Positions 34,198-42,167 of a stretch of 64,000 bases of DNA are shown piece after piece; position 1 is the first letter of the stretch; each line of letters begins with the position of its first letter. The notes below the pieces were generated by a model. It ran no database searches, had not been told where the DNA came from, and saw only the letters and a list, made by a program, of their open reading frames with translations. Location: contig JBBQRG010000002.1 in the NCBI GenBank assembly GCA_038215095.1, positions 1 through 64,000 on the forward strand, read 5' to 3'. The stretch is from DATACN01 sp038215095 (GTDB lineage: Bacteria > Actinomycetota > Thermoleophilia > Solirubrobacterales > Thermoleophilaceae). The position numbers and the translations under genes were made by a program.

Positions 34198-35366
34198 AGC
34201 GCCTGACGGGCAGGTCCGACTCGGGGCTGCTCGTGGCGGGCATCGTGCTGATCGCCTTCTGCCTGCGCCCGGCGATCACCTCGGTCGGGCCGCTCACCGA
34301 CGAGATCCGCGACGGGCTGCATCTCTCGAGCGCCGGCGTGGGACTGATCACCACGCTGCCGCTGCTGGCCTTCGGGGCTGTCTCCCCGTTCGCCGCGCGG
34401 ATCGGGCTGCGCCTCGGCATCGAGCGCACGCTGGGGATCGCGCTGGCGCTGATCGCGACCGGGCTGATCGTCCGCTCTGTGTCCGGCGTCGGCATCGTGT
34501 ACCTGACGACCACGCTGGTGGGCGCCGGCATCGCCGCCGGCAACGTGCTGCTGCCAGGGCTCGTCAAGGAGGAGTTCCAGGAGCGCAGCGGGGCGATGAC
34601 GAGCGTCTATGTGACGGCGATGGTGGGCATGGCGGGCGTGGCCGGCGCCGCCAGCGTGCCGCTCGCGGACAGCGGGCTCGGCTGGCGCGGCGCGCTGGCC
34701 TTCTGGGCGATACCGGCCGTGATCGCCTTCTTCGTCTGGCTGCCGCGCACGCGCGTCAGGCACGTGGCGGAGGGCGCCCGCGAGCGCGTGCCGCTGCCGT
34801 GGCGCTCGCCGCTCGCCTGGCAGGTCACGATCTTCATGGGGCTGCAGTCGCTGATCTTCTTCGGCCTCGTGGCCTGGCTGCCCGACCTGCTGCGCGACGC
34901 CCGCGTGGGCGCGTCGGCGAGCGGCGTGATGGTGGGCGTGATGCAGCTGGGCGGTCTCGTGTCCACGATCGGCGTGCCGGTGCTGGCCGTGCGGCGGCCC
35001 ACGCAGTACTCGCTCGTGCTCGTGAACACCGCGATCTGCCTGGCGGGAGTGCTGGGCCTGCTGATCGCCCCACGCCAGCTCGCGGCCGTGTGGGCGATCA
35101 TGGTCGGCCTCTCCACCGGGGCCTTCCTGAGCTTGGGGCTGACCTTCTTCGTGATCCGGGCGCGCGACACCGCGCACACGGCCGCGCTGTCGGGGATGGC
35201 GCAGTCGGGCGGCTACACGCTGGCGGCCGCCAGCCCGGCCGGGATCGGCGCCCTGCACGACGTGTCGGGCGGCTGGACGCTGCCGCTCTGGACCCTCGTG
35301 GGGGTGACGCTGCTCACCGGCCTGTTCGGGCTCGGAGCGGCGCGCGACCGCGTCGTCGCTGATTAA
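34191..35366 (+). CDS. MFS transporter, CynX/NimT-like
   Basis: 391 residues from TTG 34191, which overlaps the carboxyltransferase end by 7 bases. Twelve membrane segments; characteristic text is AFCLRPAITSVGPLTDEIRDGL (about 22-43), the CynX/NimT signature region, and GMAGVAGAASVPLADSGLGWRGALAFWAIPA. This family exports or takes up small anions and drugs such as cyanate or nitroimidazoles. A GTG further in (34231) would cut the first ten residues without loss of helices. Coupling to the carboxyltransferase hints that it carries a related acid (inference). Confidence 0.85.
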   Translation: MLKRLTGRSDSGLLVAGIVLIAFCLRPAITSVGPLTDEIRDGLHLSSAGVGLITTLPLLAFGAVSPFAARIGLRLGIERTLGIALALIATGLIVRSVSGVGIVYLTTTLVGAGIAAGNVLLPGLVKEEFQERSGAMTSVYVTAMVGMAGVAGAASVPLADSGLGWRGALAFWAIPAVIAFFVWLPRTRVRHVAEGARERVPLPWRSPLAWQVTIFMGLQSLIFFGLVAWLPDLLRDARVGASASGVMVGVMQLGGLVSTIGVPVLAVRRPTQYSLVLVNTAICLAGVLGLLIAPRQLAAVWAIMVGLSTGAFLSLGLTFFVIRARDTAHTAALSGMAQSGGYTLAAASPAGIGALHDVSGGWTLPLWTLVGVTLLTGLFGLGAARDRVVAD

Positions 35367-35376
35367 GCGAACTTAC

Positions 35377-35405
35377 TTGAGTGGTGAACCGCCACTGGAT
35401 AGTCT
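35377..35405 (+). promoter_or_regulatory. Full -35/-10 promoter for the 35412 gene
   Basis: TTGAGT (35377-35382), a 17-base spacer and TAGTCT (35400-35405), followed after 6 bases by the ATG at 35412. This is the clearest promoter with both elements in the window. An AGTGG-N7-CCACT dyad fills the spacer and could be an operator. Confidence 0.6.
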
Positions 35406-35411
35406 CGCGCC

Positions 35412-35723
35412 ATGATCGAGTGTGCGTGGCAGGCCTGGTACGACCGCCTTCCGGGGGGCGACAACCGCCTCCACGTAGTGGGCATGTGCGAGGTCGAGAG
35501 CGCGACCGTGGACCTCAGGCTGGAACCCGACGGCCGGGGCGGCGACGAGCCGGACACCCTTGCGCTGACGCTGATCTCGAAGCCACCGGAGGCAGGGAAG
35601 CGCTCTGTCATCGACGAGCAGGTGAGCTGGACCGGCGAGCACGTGCAAGCCGGAGAGCGCGTCAAGCGGGTGCGAATCGGTGGCGAGACCGACGTGACGA
35701 TCGAGGTGATGGCGGGGTCCTGA
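35412..35723 (+). CDS. Hypothetical protein
   Basis: 103 residues, soluble, predicted mostly beta: MIECAWQAWYDRLPGGDNRLHV, CEVESATVDLRLEPDG, TLALTLISKPPEAGK, ERVKRVRIGGETDVTIEVM. A repeated alternation of hydrophobic strands suggests a small beta-barrel or sandwich. No family recognised. Leaderless from the promoter at 35377-35405. Its last 62 bases overlap the convergent ApbE-like gene. Confidence 0.65.
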   Translation: MIECAWQAWYDRLPGGDNRLHVVGMCEVESATVDLRLEPDGRGGDEPDTLALTLISKPPEAGKRSVIDEQVSWTGEHVQAGERVKRVRIGGETDVTIEVMAGS

Positions 35724-36267
35724 CGCGCCGGCGCGGCCGGGGGCAGAGCTCTCGAAAGCCGGCGCTGGCCTGCACGCGGCCGCCCGCGAGCAGCACGACC
35801 CACTCGTAGCCGGGCGCCCGTCGCTCGCGCCGCGGGGCCGTGGCTCTCGCCACCGCACCCGCGAGCTCGGGGCCGACGACCGTGATGGCCGTGGCGCTGC
35901 CGGCGAGGACGTCGGCGGTGGCCAGTGCCAGCTCGTCGGCGCCGAGCTCGAACTCGCCCGCGCACGCCGTGAGCCGGCGGCCGCGACCGCTCATGCGAGC
36001 GTCGTCGCCGGCCGCGATGCGGTAGTCCCGGGCGCCCGCGGCCTCGAGCATCTCCGCGGCCGCGTCGATCGCCCAGCCACGGGCGAAGCGCTCGCGGTCA
36101 CCCGCGCCGAGCTCGCGCCAGCGGCGCTCCAGCTCGGCCGGGTAGGGGCGCGCGTCCACGTAGTGGAACCAGCCGAGCACGCCGTCGAGGGAGGCGCGGG
36201 CGAAGGCGCGATCACGGACTTCGATCGAGACCTCGCCGTTCAGGAGGGAGGCGGTCGCGTAGGGCAT
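35662..36267 (-). CDS. Shortened ApbE-like (FAD:protein FMN transferase-like) protein
   Basis: 201 residues. Parts of an ApbE protein can be followed: LLNGEVSIEVRDRAFARASLDGVLGWFHYVDAR (start of the fold), ERFARGWAIDAAAEMLEAAGARDYRIAAGDD (normally GxxxKGYAVDRAAELL…NAGGD), ITVVGPELAGA and GYEWVVLLAGGRVQASAGFRE (last strands). About 60-100 residues usual for the family (normal length about 260-320) are missing, including the STYRPDSE region and the DPRTG catalytic motif, and Lys of KGYAVD is Arg. It is probably inactive as a transferase. The last 20 or so residues, basic and overlapping the opposite gene, look like run-on. Confidence 0.5.
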   Translation of the reverse strand: MPYATASLLNGEVSIEVRDRAFARASLDGVLGWFHYVDARPYPAELERRWRELGAGDRERFARGWAIDAAAEMLEAAGARDYRIAAGDDARMSGRGRRLTACAGEFELGADELALATADVLAGSATAITVVGPELAGAVARATAPRRERRAPGYEWVVLLAGGRVQASAGFRELCPRPRRRVRTPPSPRSSRRSRHRFAPA

Positions 36268-36338
36268 GAGGCCTAGGGTGACTGCGCCTCATGAGCGCCC
36301 GCTCAAGGCTGGCTGGGGGTTGCCTGGGAGAAGCCCGG

Positions 36339-37031
36339 CTAGTAGGCGACGCCGGGGGCGCCGGCCGGCGGGGGGCCGCTGAAGCTTCCGGGGCCGGGGC
36401 CGGCGCCGGGGCCGGCGCCGGGAGGACCGTCGCCGTCCGGGCCGCGGAACTTCAAGCCGCGGTGGCCGCCGCGGAAGTTGGGTGGGCCGTTCGCGAAGTT
36501 CTTCTTGATCTGATCGGCCTGCTTCTGGGTGATGCGGCCGTTCTTCACCGCCTGGTCGAGGCGTGCGTTGAACTGCTTCTTGCGCGCGGCCTGCAGGGCC
36601 TTCTGGACCTCGGCCGTGGTCTTGTGCAGCTCGGCTGCGAGGCCGGCCGCGAAGTCGTCGCGGCGCAGCTCGCGGCGGAATGAGCGGCGGTCGCCCTGAC
36701 CCTCGGTGCGCTCGTGCTTTGCCTCGACCTTCGCGAGCGCCTTCTCCACGTCGGAGTTGCTCACGCCGTCGAGCTCGGCGGCGATCGCCGAGGCTTCCTC
36801 GTTGCGGCGCTTTGTCATGCGTTCGTCGCGCACCTGGCCCAGCGCCTTCTGGACCTGGGCGGGGCTCACGCCGTTCAGCTTCGAGGCGAGGTCCTTGGCG
36901 AGCTGGGCGTCCTGCTGGTCCCGGCCTCCGCCCATGAACCCGAGCGGTCCCCCTCCACCGGCGGCCAGGGCTGTCCCGGCCACGGCGAGGGCACCGACCA
37001 CGGCAACTGCTGCAAGTGTTCGCTTTCGCAT
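36339..37031 (-). CDS. Secreted helical-repeat protein with Gly/Pro-rich tail
   Basis: 230 residues from ATG 37031. A signal peptide (MRKRTLAAVAVVGALAVAGTALA) leads to a Gly-rich linker, then three related helical units each reading like LA.eL.gVs.aqVqkAL..v (about 42-70, 80-108 and 126-155), a fourth helical part, and a tail rich in Gly-Pro-Ala (about 195-230). No catalytic motif. The units resemble the repeated helices of actinobacterial cell-surface proteins of unknown role. A longer start at 37052 would spoil the signal peptide. Confidence 0.75.
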   Translation of the reverse strand: MRKRTLAAVAVVGALAVAGTALAAGGGGPLGFMGGGRDQQDAQLAKDLASKLNGVSPAQVQKALGQVRDERMTKRRNEEASAIAAELDGVSNSDVEKALAKVEAKHERTEGQGDRRSFRRELRRDDFAAGLAAELHKTTAEVQKALQAARKKQFNARLDQAVKNGRITQKQADQIKKNFANGPPNFRGGHRGLKFRGPDGDGPPGAGPGAGPGPGSFSGPPPAGAPGVAY

Positions 37032-37075
37032 GCCCCCATGATCGGCGACCACTCTGTGAAAGGGCCTGAGAATCG

Positions 37076-37243
37076 CTAGTGGAAGACGATCACGGCCACG
37101 AGGATCAACAGCACGATGCCGATCCCGGCCGCTGTGATGCTGAGCGGCCTGCTGCCGCGCCAGAAGGCGGGGTTGGCGCGGTCGCGGCTGTAGTGGCCCT
37201 CCGGCGGCTCGCCGACCCAGTCGTCATCGTCGTCCCAGGGCAC
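37076..37243 (-). CDS. Small single-pass membrane protein
   Basis: 55 residues, GTG start (MPWDDDDDWVGEPPEGHYSRDRANPAFW…). The N-terminal half is strongly acidic and the C-terminal half (about 37-54) is one hydrophobic helix, so it is a tail-anchored-type small protein. No family recognised. The start is set by the TATCCT box six bases upstream within the shared divergent promoter core. Confidence 0.6.
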   Translation of the reverse strand: MPWDDDDDWVGEPPEGHYSRDRANPAFWRGSRPLSITAAGIGIVLLILVAVIVFH

Positions 37244-37249
37244 GTCGCA

Positions 37250-37259
37250 AGGATAGGCT
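37250..37259. promoter_or_regulatory. Back-to-back -10 boxes sharing TA (37243 / 37269 genes)
   Basis: AGGATAGGCT: TATCCT on the minus strand (37250-37255) is 6 bases from the GTG at 37243; TAGGCT on the plus strand (37254-37259) is 9 bases from the ATG at 37269. The gene gap is 25 bp. Confidence 0.5.
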
Positions 37260-37268
37260 CCCGCCGGG

Positions 37269-37550
37269 ATGGTGGAGGATCCGCAGCGCGGCTCCGGCCG
37301 GGACGAGACGGAGGACGAGCGCACCGATCGCAACCTGCAGGAGCTGCTCGGCGAGCTGCGCGTGGCGCCGCCCGGCGTGCAGGTGCTGTTCGCCTTCCTG
37401 CTGGTGGTGCCCTTCAACCAGCGCTTTGCGGACGTCACCTCCTTCCAGCGCTCCCTCTACCTGGGAACGCTCCTGTGCGCCGCGCTCGCCTTCGCCGTGC
37501 TCTGGTACGCGCTGCCGCTGCGGCGGCGCTCGCGCGTGGACCGGCGCTAG
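37269..37550 (+). CDS. Short DUF6328-like membrane protein
   Basis: 93 residues. The family text NLQELLGELRVAPPGVQVLFAFLLVVPFNQRF, then TSFQRSLYLGTLLCAALAFAVL matches the first half of DUF6328 proteins, which are usually about 130-160 residues with four membrane helices. Here only two helices remain and the end (WYALPLRRRSRVDRR) is a basic tail. It may be a natural short form or a truncated gene. Family name from recall. Confidence 0.6.
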   Translation: MVEDPQRGSGRDETEDERTDRNLQELLGELRVAPPGVQVLFAFLLVVPFNQRFADVTSFQRSLYLGTLLCAALAFAVLWYALPLRRRSRVDRR

Positions 37551-37590
37551 TCCGGAGCCGGAACCGATCTCACAGGGACCCTCCAGGATC

Positions 37591-38619
37591 GTGGTCGGGC
37601 GCCGCGCGATCTCCCACCACGGCGCCCATTCCGGCTACGCGCGCCTACTCGGGCCGCTGCGCGCGAAGCTGCCGGTGGCCCAGGTCGACGGCAACGGCGG
37701 CACCCGCCTGCCGCAAGGTGTCGCCCGGCGGCTCATGGCTCGCACGGAAATGCCCTGGTACGACCGCAACGCGATGAACATCGACCTGGCGGTGGCGCGG
37801 GCCCTGTGGCGAGGGGAGGTCTGCCACCTGCTCTACGGCGAGGACACCCTGCACTACTCGGGGCTGTCGCGGAGGCTGGGGGCGCCGGGCCGGCTCGTGG
37901 TGACCTTCCACCAGCCACCGGCGGTGTTCGACGAGGTCGTGCGCGACCGCAGGCCGCTGGCTGGAGTGGACGCGGCGATCGCCATGTCGAGCGAGCTGCG
38001 AGATCACCTGTCCGCGCACATCGGAAGTGAGCGCGCCTTCTTCGTGCCGCTGGGCGTCGACACCGGGTTCTTCAGGCCGCCGGCGGCCCCTCGCCCGGAG
38101 CCGGCCAGCTGCCTCTTCGTGGGCTGGTGGCAGCGCGATCTCGCCATGCTCGGGGCCGTCGTGCGGCGGGTGCGCTCGCAGCTCCCGCACGTCCGCTTCG
38201 AGGCCGTGGTGCCCGAATGGGCGCGAGCCGACCTGAGGGCCGCCACGGGAATCGAGCCGCTGGCGGGCATCTCCGACGACGACTTGCTGCGGAGCTACCA
38301 GCGAGCCGCCGTGGTGGTGGTGCCGCTGAAGGCAGCCGCGGCCAACAACACGCTGTTGGAGGCAGCGGCGACCGGCGGCGCGATCGTGGCCACCGACGTG
38401 GGCGGCGTGCGCGATCACCTGGGTGCCGGCTGTGCGGAGCTGGTGCCGCCGGGCGATCCCGAGGCGATGTCGGCGCGTGTGCTCGAGCTGCTCACGAGCC
38501 CGTCGCGCCGCGAGCAACTGGGCGCCCGCGCTCGCGAGCGCGCCCTCGAGCTGAACTGGGACGGCATCGCCGAGCGGCACCTCGACGTCTACCGCCGGGC
38601 CGTGCAGACCACCGCGTAG
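37591..38619 (+). CDS. Glycosyltransferase family 4-type enzyme
   Basis: 342 residues from GTG 37591 (MVGRRAISHHGAHSGYARLL). The GT-B fold shows the N-terminal Gly-rich acceptor loop (HSGYARLLGPL), the middle FFVPLGVDTGFFRPP (about 150-164) and the C-terminal donor site with VVVVPLKAAAANNTLLEAAATGGAIVATDVGGVRDHL (about 247-283). The usual EGFG motif is changed to AANNTLLEA, as in some GT4 subgroups. It is the left end of the polysaccharide locus. Its last 31 bases overlap the convergent fusion gene. Confidence 0.85.
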   Translation: MVGRRAISHHGAHSGYARLLGPLRAKLPVAQVDGNGGTRLPQGVARRLMARTEMPWYDRNAMNIDLAVARALWRGEVCHLLYGEDTLHYSGLSRRLGAPGRLVVTFHQPPAVFDEVVRDRRPLAGVDAAIAMSSELRDHLSAHIGSERAFFVPLGVDTGFFRPPAAPRPEPASCLFVGWWQRDLAMLGAVVRRVRSQLPHVRFEAVVPEWARADLRAATGIEPLAGISDDDLLRSYQRAAVVVVPLKAAAANNTLLEAAATGGAIVATDVGGVRDHLGAGCAELVPPGDPEAMSARVLELLTSPSRREQLGARARERALELNWDGIAERHLDVYRRAVQTTA

Positions 38620-40712
38620 TCCGGGCAGTGATAGACGTCGTACTCGAACTCGCCGGCGCCGCCGGGGAAGGTCACGCGGCCCGAGGCGAAGCCCGCGAAG
38701 CGGCAGTGCGCGAGCAGCACCTCGGGAAACAGCGGATGCTGGTGCGTGGGATCGACCCAGAAGGCCTTCAGCGCCGCGGGCATGTGGGGGTTGACCGTCT
38801 CGAAGATCGCCGTGCTGCCCGGCGCGAGCTTGCGGCGCGCGAGCTGTAGGAACTCCACCAGCAGGGCGGAGGGCAGGTGCTCGACGAGCTGGGCGGCGAA
38901 CAGCGCGGGCACGCTGCCGTCGTCGAGGCCGCGCAGGTACTCGAGCGCGTCGGCGTGCTCCACGCTGTGGCCCTTGTCGCGCGCGCGGCGAACCATCCCC
39001 TCGTCCAGGTCCACCCCGCGCGCCTCGATGCCCTCCGAGCGCAGCAGGTCGAGGAACTCGCCGCGGCCGCTGCCCACGTCGAGCACCCAGTCGGCCTCGC
39101 GGACCAGGTCCACGTAGCCGAGCTGGCGCTGGCGCACGAGGTCCTCATCGCCCCTGAAGATGTCCTCGAAGCCGCGGTAGACGTCGCCGTCGAGCTCGCC
39201 GTCGCCGGAGTCGAAGCGCAGCTCGCGCTTGCCGCGCTCGCCGGGCTGGCTGATGGCCGGGTGCTCGGGCGACGGGCGCACGCGGGCGGCGTCCATCACC
39301 TCGCGCAGCAGCTGGCGCCCGGTGGCGTCGAGGCCGGTCTGAACCTCGAGCGCCCAGGTCAGCCGGTCGAGCCGCTCGGCCAGGCTGCCGAGCGTCTTCA
39401 CCACCGCGTCGTTCAGCTCGTCCTGGTGGTAGGTGTAGGGCCGCATGGCCTTCAGCGAGGCCAGCTTCGCGGCCCCCTTGGCGCCTGTGCGCCGGGCGTC
39501 CACCATCGGGTCGTGCTGGAGCTTCCAGCGGGCCACCTGCAGGGCGGGCCAGCCGGCCTCGGGGGGCGGAGGCGGCGGCGGTCCGTCGCGCCGCTTCGGG
39601 GCGGCCAGCAGCTCCTCGAGCCGCCGGCGCGCCTGCTCGCCGATGCGCTCCGGCGAAAGCTCGCTCAGCACCTCGGCGCGGCCCCGCTCGGCGCGCTCGG
39701 CCGCCGCGGGAGAACCCTCGAAGACCTCCCGCATGGCGCGCGCCGCGTCGTCCACGTCGGGGTCGGCCCAGATGCCCTCGGACGGGTAGTTCTCGCCCTC
39801 GGGCCCGACGTGCCGGAGGGTGTGCTCGACCAGCCAGGAGTTGTCCCCGGTCATGAAATCCACGTTGCCGGAGTAGCCGGTGGCGATCACGGGCTTGCCC
39901 ATCGCCATCGCCTCGGCCATCGTCAGGCCGAAGCCCTCCGCGCGGTGCAGCGACACGTAGCAGTCACTCGCGGCGAACAGAGCGTCGCGTTCGGCCGCCT
40001 GCAGGTAGCGGTCCACCACGTGCACGTCCGGGTGCTTCGCCGCCGCGGCGAGCAGGCGCTCCAGCCGCTCCGGCTTGTAGTCGCCGTTGAAGCTCTTGAT
40101 CAGGAGCTGGGGGCCCTCCCCCGGCGCGAACGCGCGCTTGAAAGCCTCGATCAGCCCCAGCGGGTTCTTGCGCTCCATCGTGCTGAAGAAGTCGAACAGG
40201 AAGAGGAAGGTGAAGCGGTCGTCGAGGCCCAGGTCGGGTGCGGCGTCCGCGGGCGGCACGGCCGGCGCGGGCACGGACAGCGGCATCCGCACCACCGGCA
40301 CCGGCGAGACCGGCCGCAGGATGTCGGCCACGTAGTGCGAGTAGACCCAGATCTCGTCGACCGCGTCGAACGCCCAGGTCCAGTCGCGCGGCACCTTGTC
40401 GACCTCCCAGGCCCAGACGCCGATGGTGCGCCGGTCGCCGAAGAAGGCCGGTCCGACCTCCGAGTAGAAGGCCGGCAGCTCCGGGGCGTTCACACAGACG
40501 AGGTTGAAGGCGGGCTCCATCATTCCGGCCACGTCCACGAACTCGAACTCCTTCGGCGTCGCCGCCTGCACGGTGGGCAGCGGGACGTCGTAGGCGGTGG
40601 TGCTCACCGGCACGCCGCCGGCCTGGAGCGCGGCCACGTAGCGCCGGGCGGCCTCGCCGAGGCCCAGGCCGCCCTTGAGGAAGCCGGCCACGTTGACGGC
40701 GGGCGGCGTCAC
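38589..40712 (-). CDS. Glycosyltransferase-methyltransferase fusion protein
   Basis: 707 residues in two enzymes. The N-terminal GT-B domain (about 1-370) starts VNVAGFLKGGLGLGEAARRY and has the donor motif LHRAEGFGLTMAEAMAMGKPVIATGYSGNVDFM. A proline run (PPPPPPPEAGW) and helical linker follow. The C-terminal class I methyltransferase (about 540-707) has the SAM motif LDVGSGRGEFLDLL, acidic ribose-binding GVDLDEGMV, VEHADALEYL and QLVEHLP. It probably adds a sugar and methylates the chain, perhaps as a capping step that sets length in ABC-exported glycans (inference; Wzm/Wzt lies next door). Coupled by ATGA to the paralog upstream. Confidence 0.88.
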   Translation of the reverse strand: MTPPAVNVAGFLKGGLGLGEAARRYVAALQAGGVPVSTTAYDVPLPTVQAATPKEFEFVDVAGMMEPAFNLVCVNAPELPAFYSEVGPAFFGDRRTIGVWAWEVDKVPRDWTWAFDAVDEIWVYSHYVADILRPVSPVPVVRMPLSVPAPAVPPADAAPDLGLDDRFTFLFLFDFFSTMERKNPLGLIEAFKRAFAPGEGPQLLIKSFNGDYKPERLERLLAAAAKHPDVHVVDRYLQAAERDALFAASDCYVSLHRAEGFGLTMAEAMAMGKPVIATGYSGNVDFMTGDNSWLVEHTLRHVGPEGENYPSEGIWADPDVDDAARAMREVFEGSPAAAERAERGRAEVLSELSPERIGEQARRRLEELLAAPKRRDGPPPPPPPEAGWPALQVARWKLQHDPMVDARRTGAKGAAKLASLKAMRPYTYHQDELNDAVVKTLGSLAERLDRLTWALEVQTGLDATGRQLLREVMDAARVRPSPEHPAISQPGERGKRELRFDSGDGELDGDVYRGFEDIFRGDEDLVRQRQLGYVDLVREADWVLDVGSGRGEFLDLLRSEGIEARGVDLDEGMVRRARDKGHSVEHADALEYLRGLDDGSVPALFAAQLVEHLPSALLVEFLQLARRKLAPGSTAIFETVNPHMPAALKAFWVDPTHQHPLFPEVLLAHCRFAGFASGRVTFPGGAGEFEYDVYHCPDYAVVCTARR

Positions 40713-42124
40713 CGCTCCCCGAACCCCCGCTCGAGCTCGGCGAGCCGCCGCTCGAGCTCCGCGAGCTGGCCCTGCACCGTCGCCTGGGCGGCCGCCACGC
40801 CCTGCACGCGCTCGTCCAGGCTGCGCAGGGCGGCGGCGATGTCCTCGCCCACCTGGCGCTGGTGGGTCTGCTGCATGCGGGTGGCGCGCAGCACCGCGGT
40901 CCGGGCCAGCCGGCGCAGCCGCGGCAGCGGGACGTCGGGGGCCGGCAGGGGAGGCTCGGCGTGCAACCGCTCTTCGAGCGCCCCCAGGTCGAGCTGGCGC
41001 ACTTGGCCGTTGTGATCGGTGGGCAACAGGGCGAGCCGCCTCAGCCGTGCGGCCATCGCGGCGCCGGCGGCCTTCAGCGAATGCCCGCGCTCGATGTCCT
41101 CGCGCGCGCGCGCGCCGCGGCTGCGCGCGTCGTCCGGGTTGCTCGCCAGCTCGGCGATCAGCCGCGCCGCCTGCTCCAGGTCGGGCTCGGCCCAGGTGCC
41201 ATCGGCTGGGTAGGGCTCGTTGCCCGGGCCGATCGCGACCGGCTGCCAGTCCACCAGGTAGGAGTTCGCCGGGGTCAGGTAGTCGAGCGGGCCCGAGTAA
41301 GCCGTCGCGATCACGGGCTTGCCGAGGAGCATCGCCTCGGCAAGCGGCAGCCCGAAACCCTCCGAACGGTGCAGCGACAGGTAGCAGTCGCAGGCGCGCA
41401 GCAGGGCGGCCTGGTCGCGGTCGGACAGCACGCGGTCGAGGAGCTGGGCGCCGGGCGCCTCGGCCACCGCCGCCTCAACCCGCGCCCGGGCGTCCGAGCG
41501 GTCGGCGCCGCCGATCGACTTCAACACCAGCGCGGCACCCCGCTCGGCCGCTCCCGAGGACGCGAAGGCCCGCAGCGCGCCGAGCGGGTTCTTGCGCTCG
41601 AGCACGCTGTCGTAGTCGAAGCTCGCGAGGAAGAGGAAGCCATCGGGCAGGCCCAGCCGGCCACGGTCGGCGTCGGAGTCGGGGACGGTCACCGGAAGCG
41701 GCATGCGCACAACGGGAACGGGCGCCACCGCGGCAAGCGCCTCGGCGACGTGGGCGGAGCCGGCCCACAGCTCGTCCACGTGGTCGAAGGCGCGCAGCCA
41801 GCGCTCCGGCACCGGGCCCGACTCCCACCACCAGACTCCGACCGTCTTGCGGTCGTCGAAGAAGGCGGGGCCGAGCTGGTCGCGCGCGCCCGCGAAACCG
41901 TCGGGGTTCACGCAGATCACGTTGACCGGGTGGCGCGCGTCGGCCGGTGAGACCAGCCCGCGCTCTGGCTCGTCAACCCGCGGAGCGTTGTCGGCGCTCA
42001 GGCCCACGGCCGCCACGGGCACCCCCTGGGACTCGAGCGCGGCGCGCAGGCGCCGCGCCACTTGACCGAGTCCCAACGCGGAGTCGAAGTACCCGGCCAG
42101 GTTCACTCCGACCTCCAGTTGCAT
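40709..42124 (-). CDS. Glycosyltransferase family 4-type enzyme with coiled-coil tail
   Basis: 471 residues. The GT-B start VNLAGYFDSALGLGQVARRLRAAL mirrors that of the fusion protein downstream, as do LHRSEGFGLPLAEAMLLGKPVIATAYSGPLDYLTP and AFFDDRKTVGVWWWE, so the two genes are tandem paralogs. The last 60 residues (QRQVGEDIAAALRSLDERVQGVAAAQATVQ...) form a coiled coil, perhaps for binding to the fusion partner or a chain-length regulator. Leaderless box TAAAGT upstream; divergent from wzt. Confidence 0.88.
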   Translation of the reverse strand: MQLEVGVNLAGYFDSALGLGQVARRLRAALESQGVPVAAVGLSADNAPRVDEPERGLVSPADARHPVNVICVNPDGFAGARDQLGPAFFDDRKTVGVWWWESGPVPERWLRAFDHVDELWAGSAHVAEALAAVAPVPVVRMPLPVTVPDSDADRGRLGLPDGFLFLASFDYDSVLERKNPLGALRAFASSGAAERGAALVLKSIGGADRSDARARVEAAVAEAPGAQLLDRVLSDRDQAALLRACDCYLSLHRSEGFGLPLAEAMLLGKPVIATAYSGPLDYLTPANSYLVDWQPVAIGPGNEPYPADGTWAEPDLEQAARLIAELASNPDDARSRGARAREDIERGHSLKAAGAAMAARLRRLALLPTDHNGQVRQLDLGALEERLHAEPPLPAPDVPLPRLRRLARTAVLRATRMQQTHQRQVGEDIAAALRSLDERVQGVAAAQATVQGQLAELERRLAELERGFGER

Positions 42125-42133
42125 CTGTGCGCA

Positions 42134-42139
42134 ACTTTA
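42134..42139 (-). promoter_or_regulatory. -10 box TAAAGT for the 42124 glycosyltransferase operon
   Basis: Minus-strand TAAAGT, 9 bases before the ATG at 42124; in the 43-bp gap shared with wzt. Confidence 0.45.
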
Positions 42140-42153
42140 CAGCGAGCCTTCCC

Positions 42154-42159
42154 TACGCT
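42154..42159 (+). promoter_or_regulatory. -10 box TACGCT for the wzt-wzm operon
   Basis: TACGCT, 8 bases before the ATG at 42168, supports ATG over the TTG at 42159, which would lie inside the box. Confidence 0.45.
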
Positions 42160-42167
42160 TGTCGCCG

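Noticed and set aside
36351..36440. Short GGGGCCGGCGCC-type repeats near the end of the secreted helical protein gene
   Set aside because: They are simply the codons of the Gly-Pro-Ala tail, not a separate repeat element or CRISPR.
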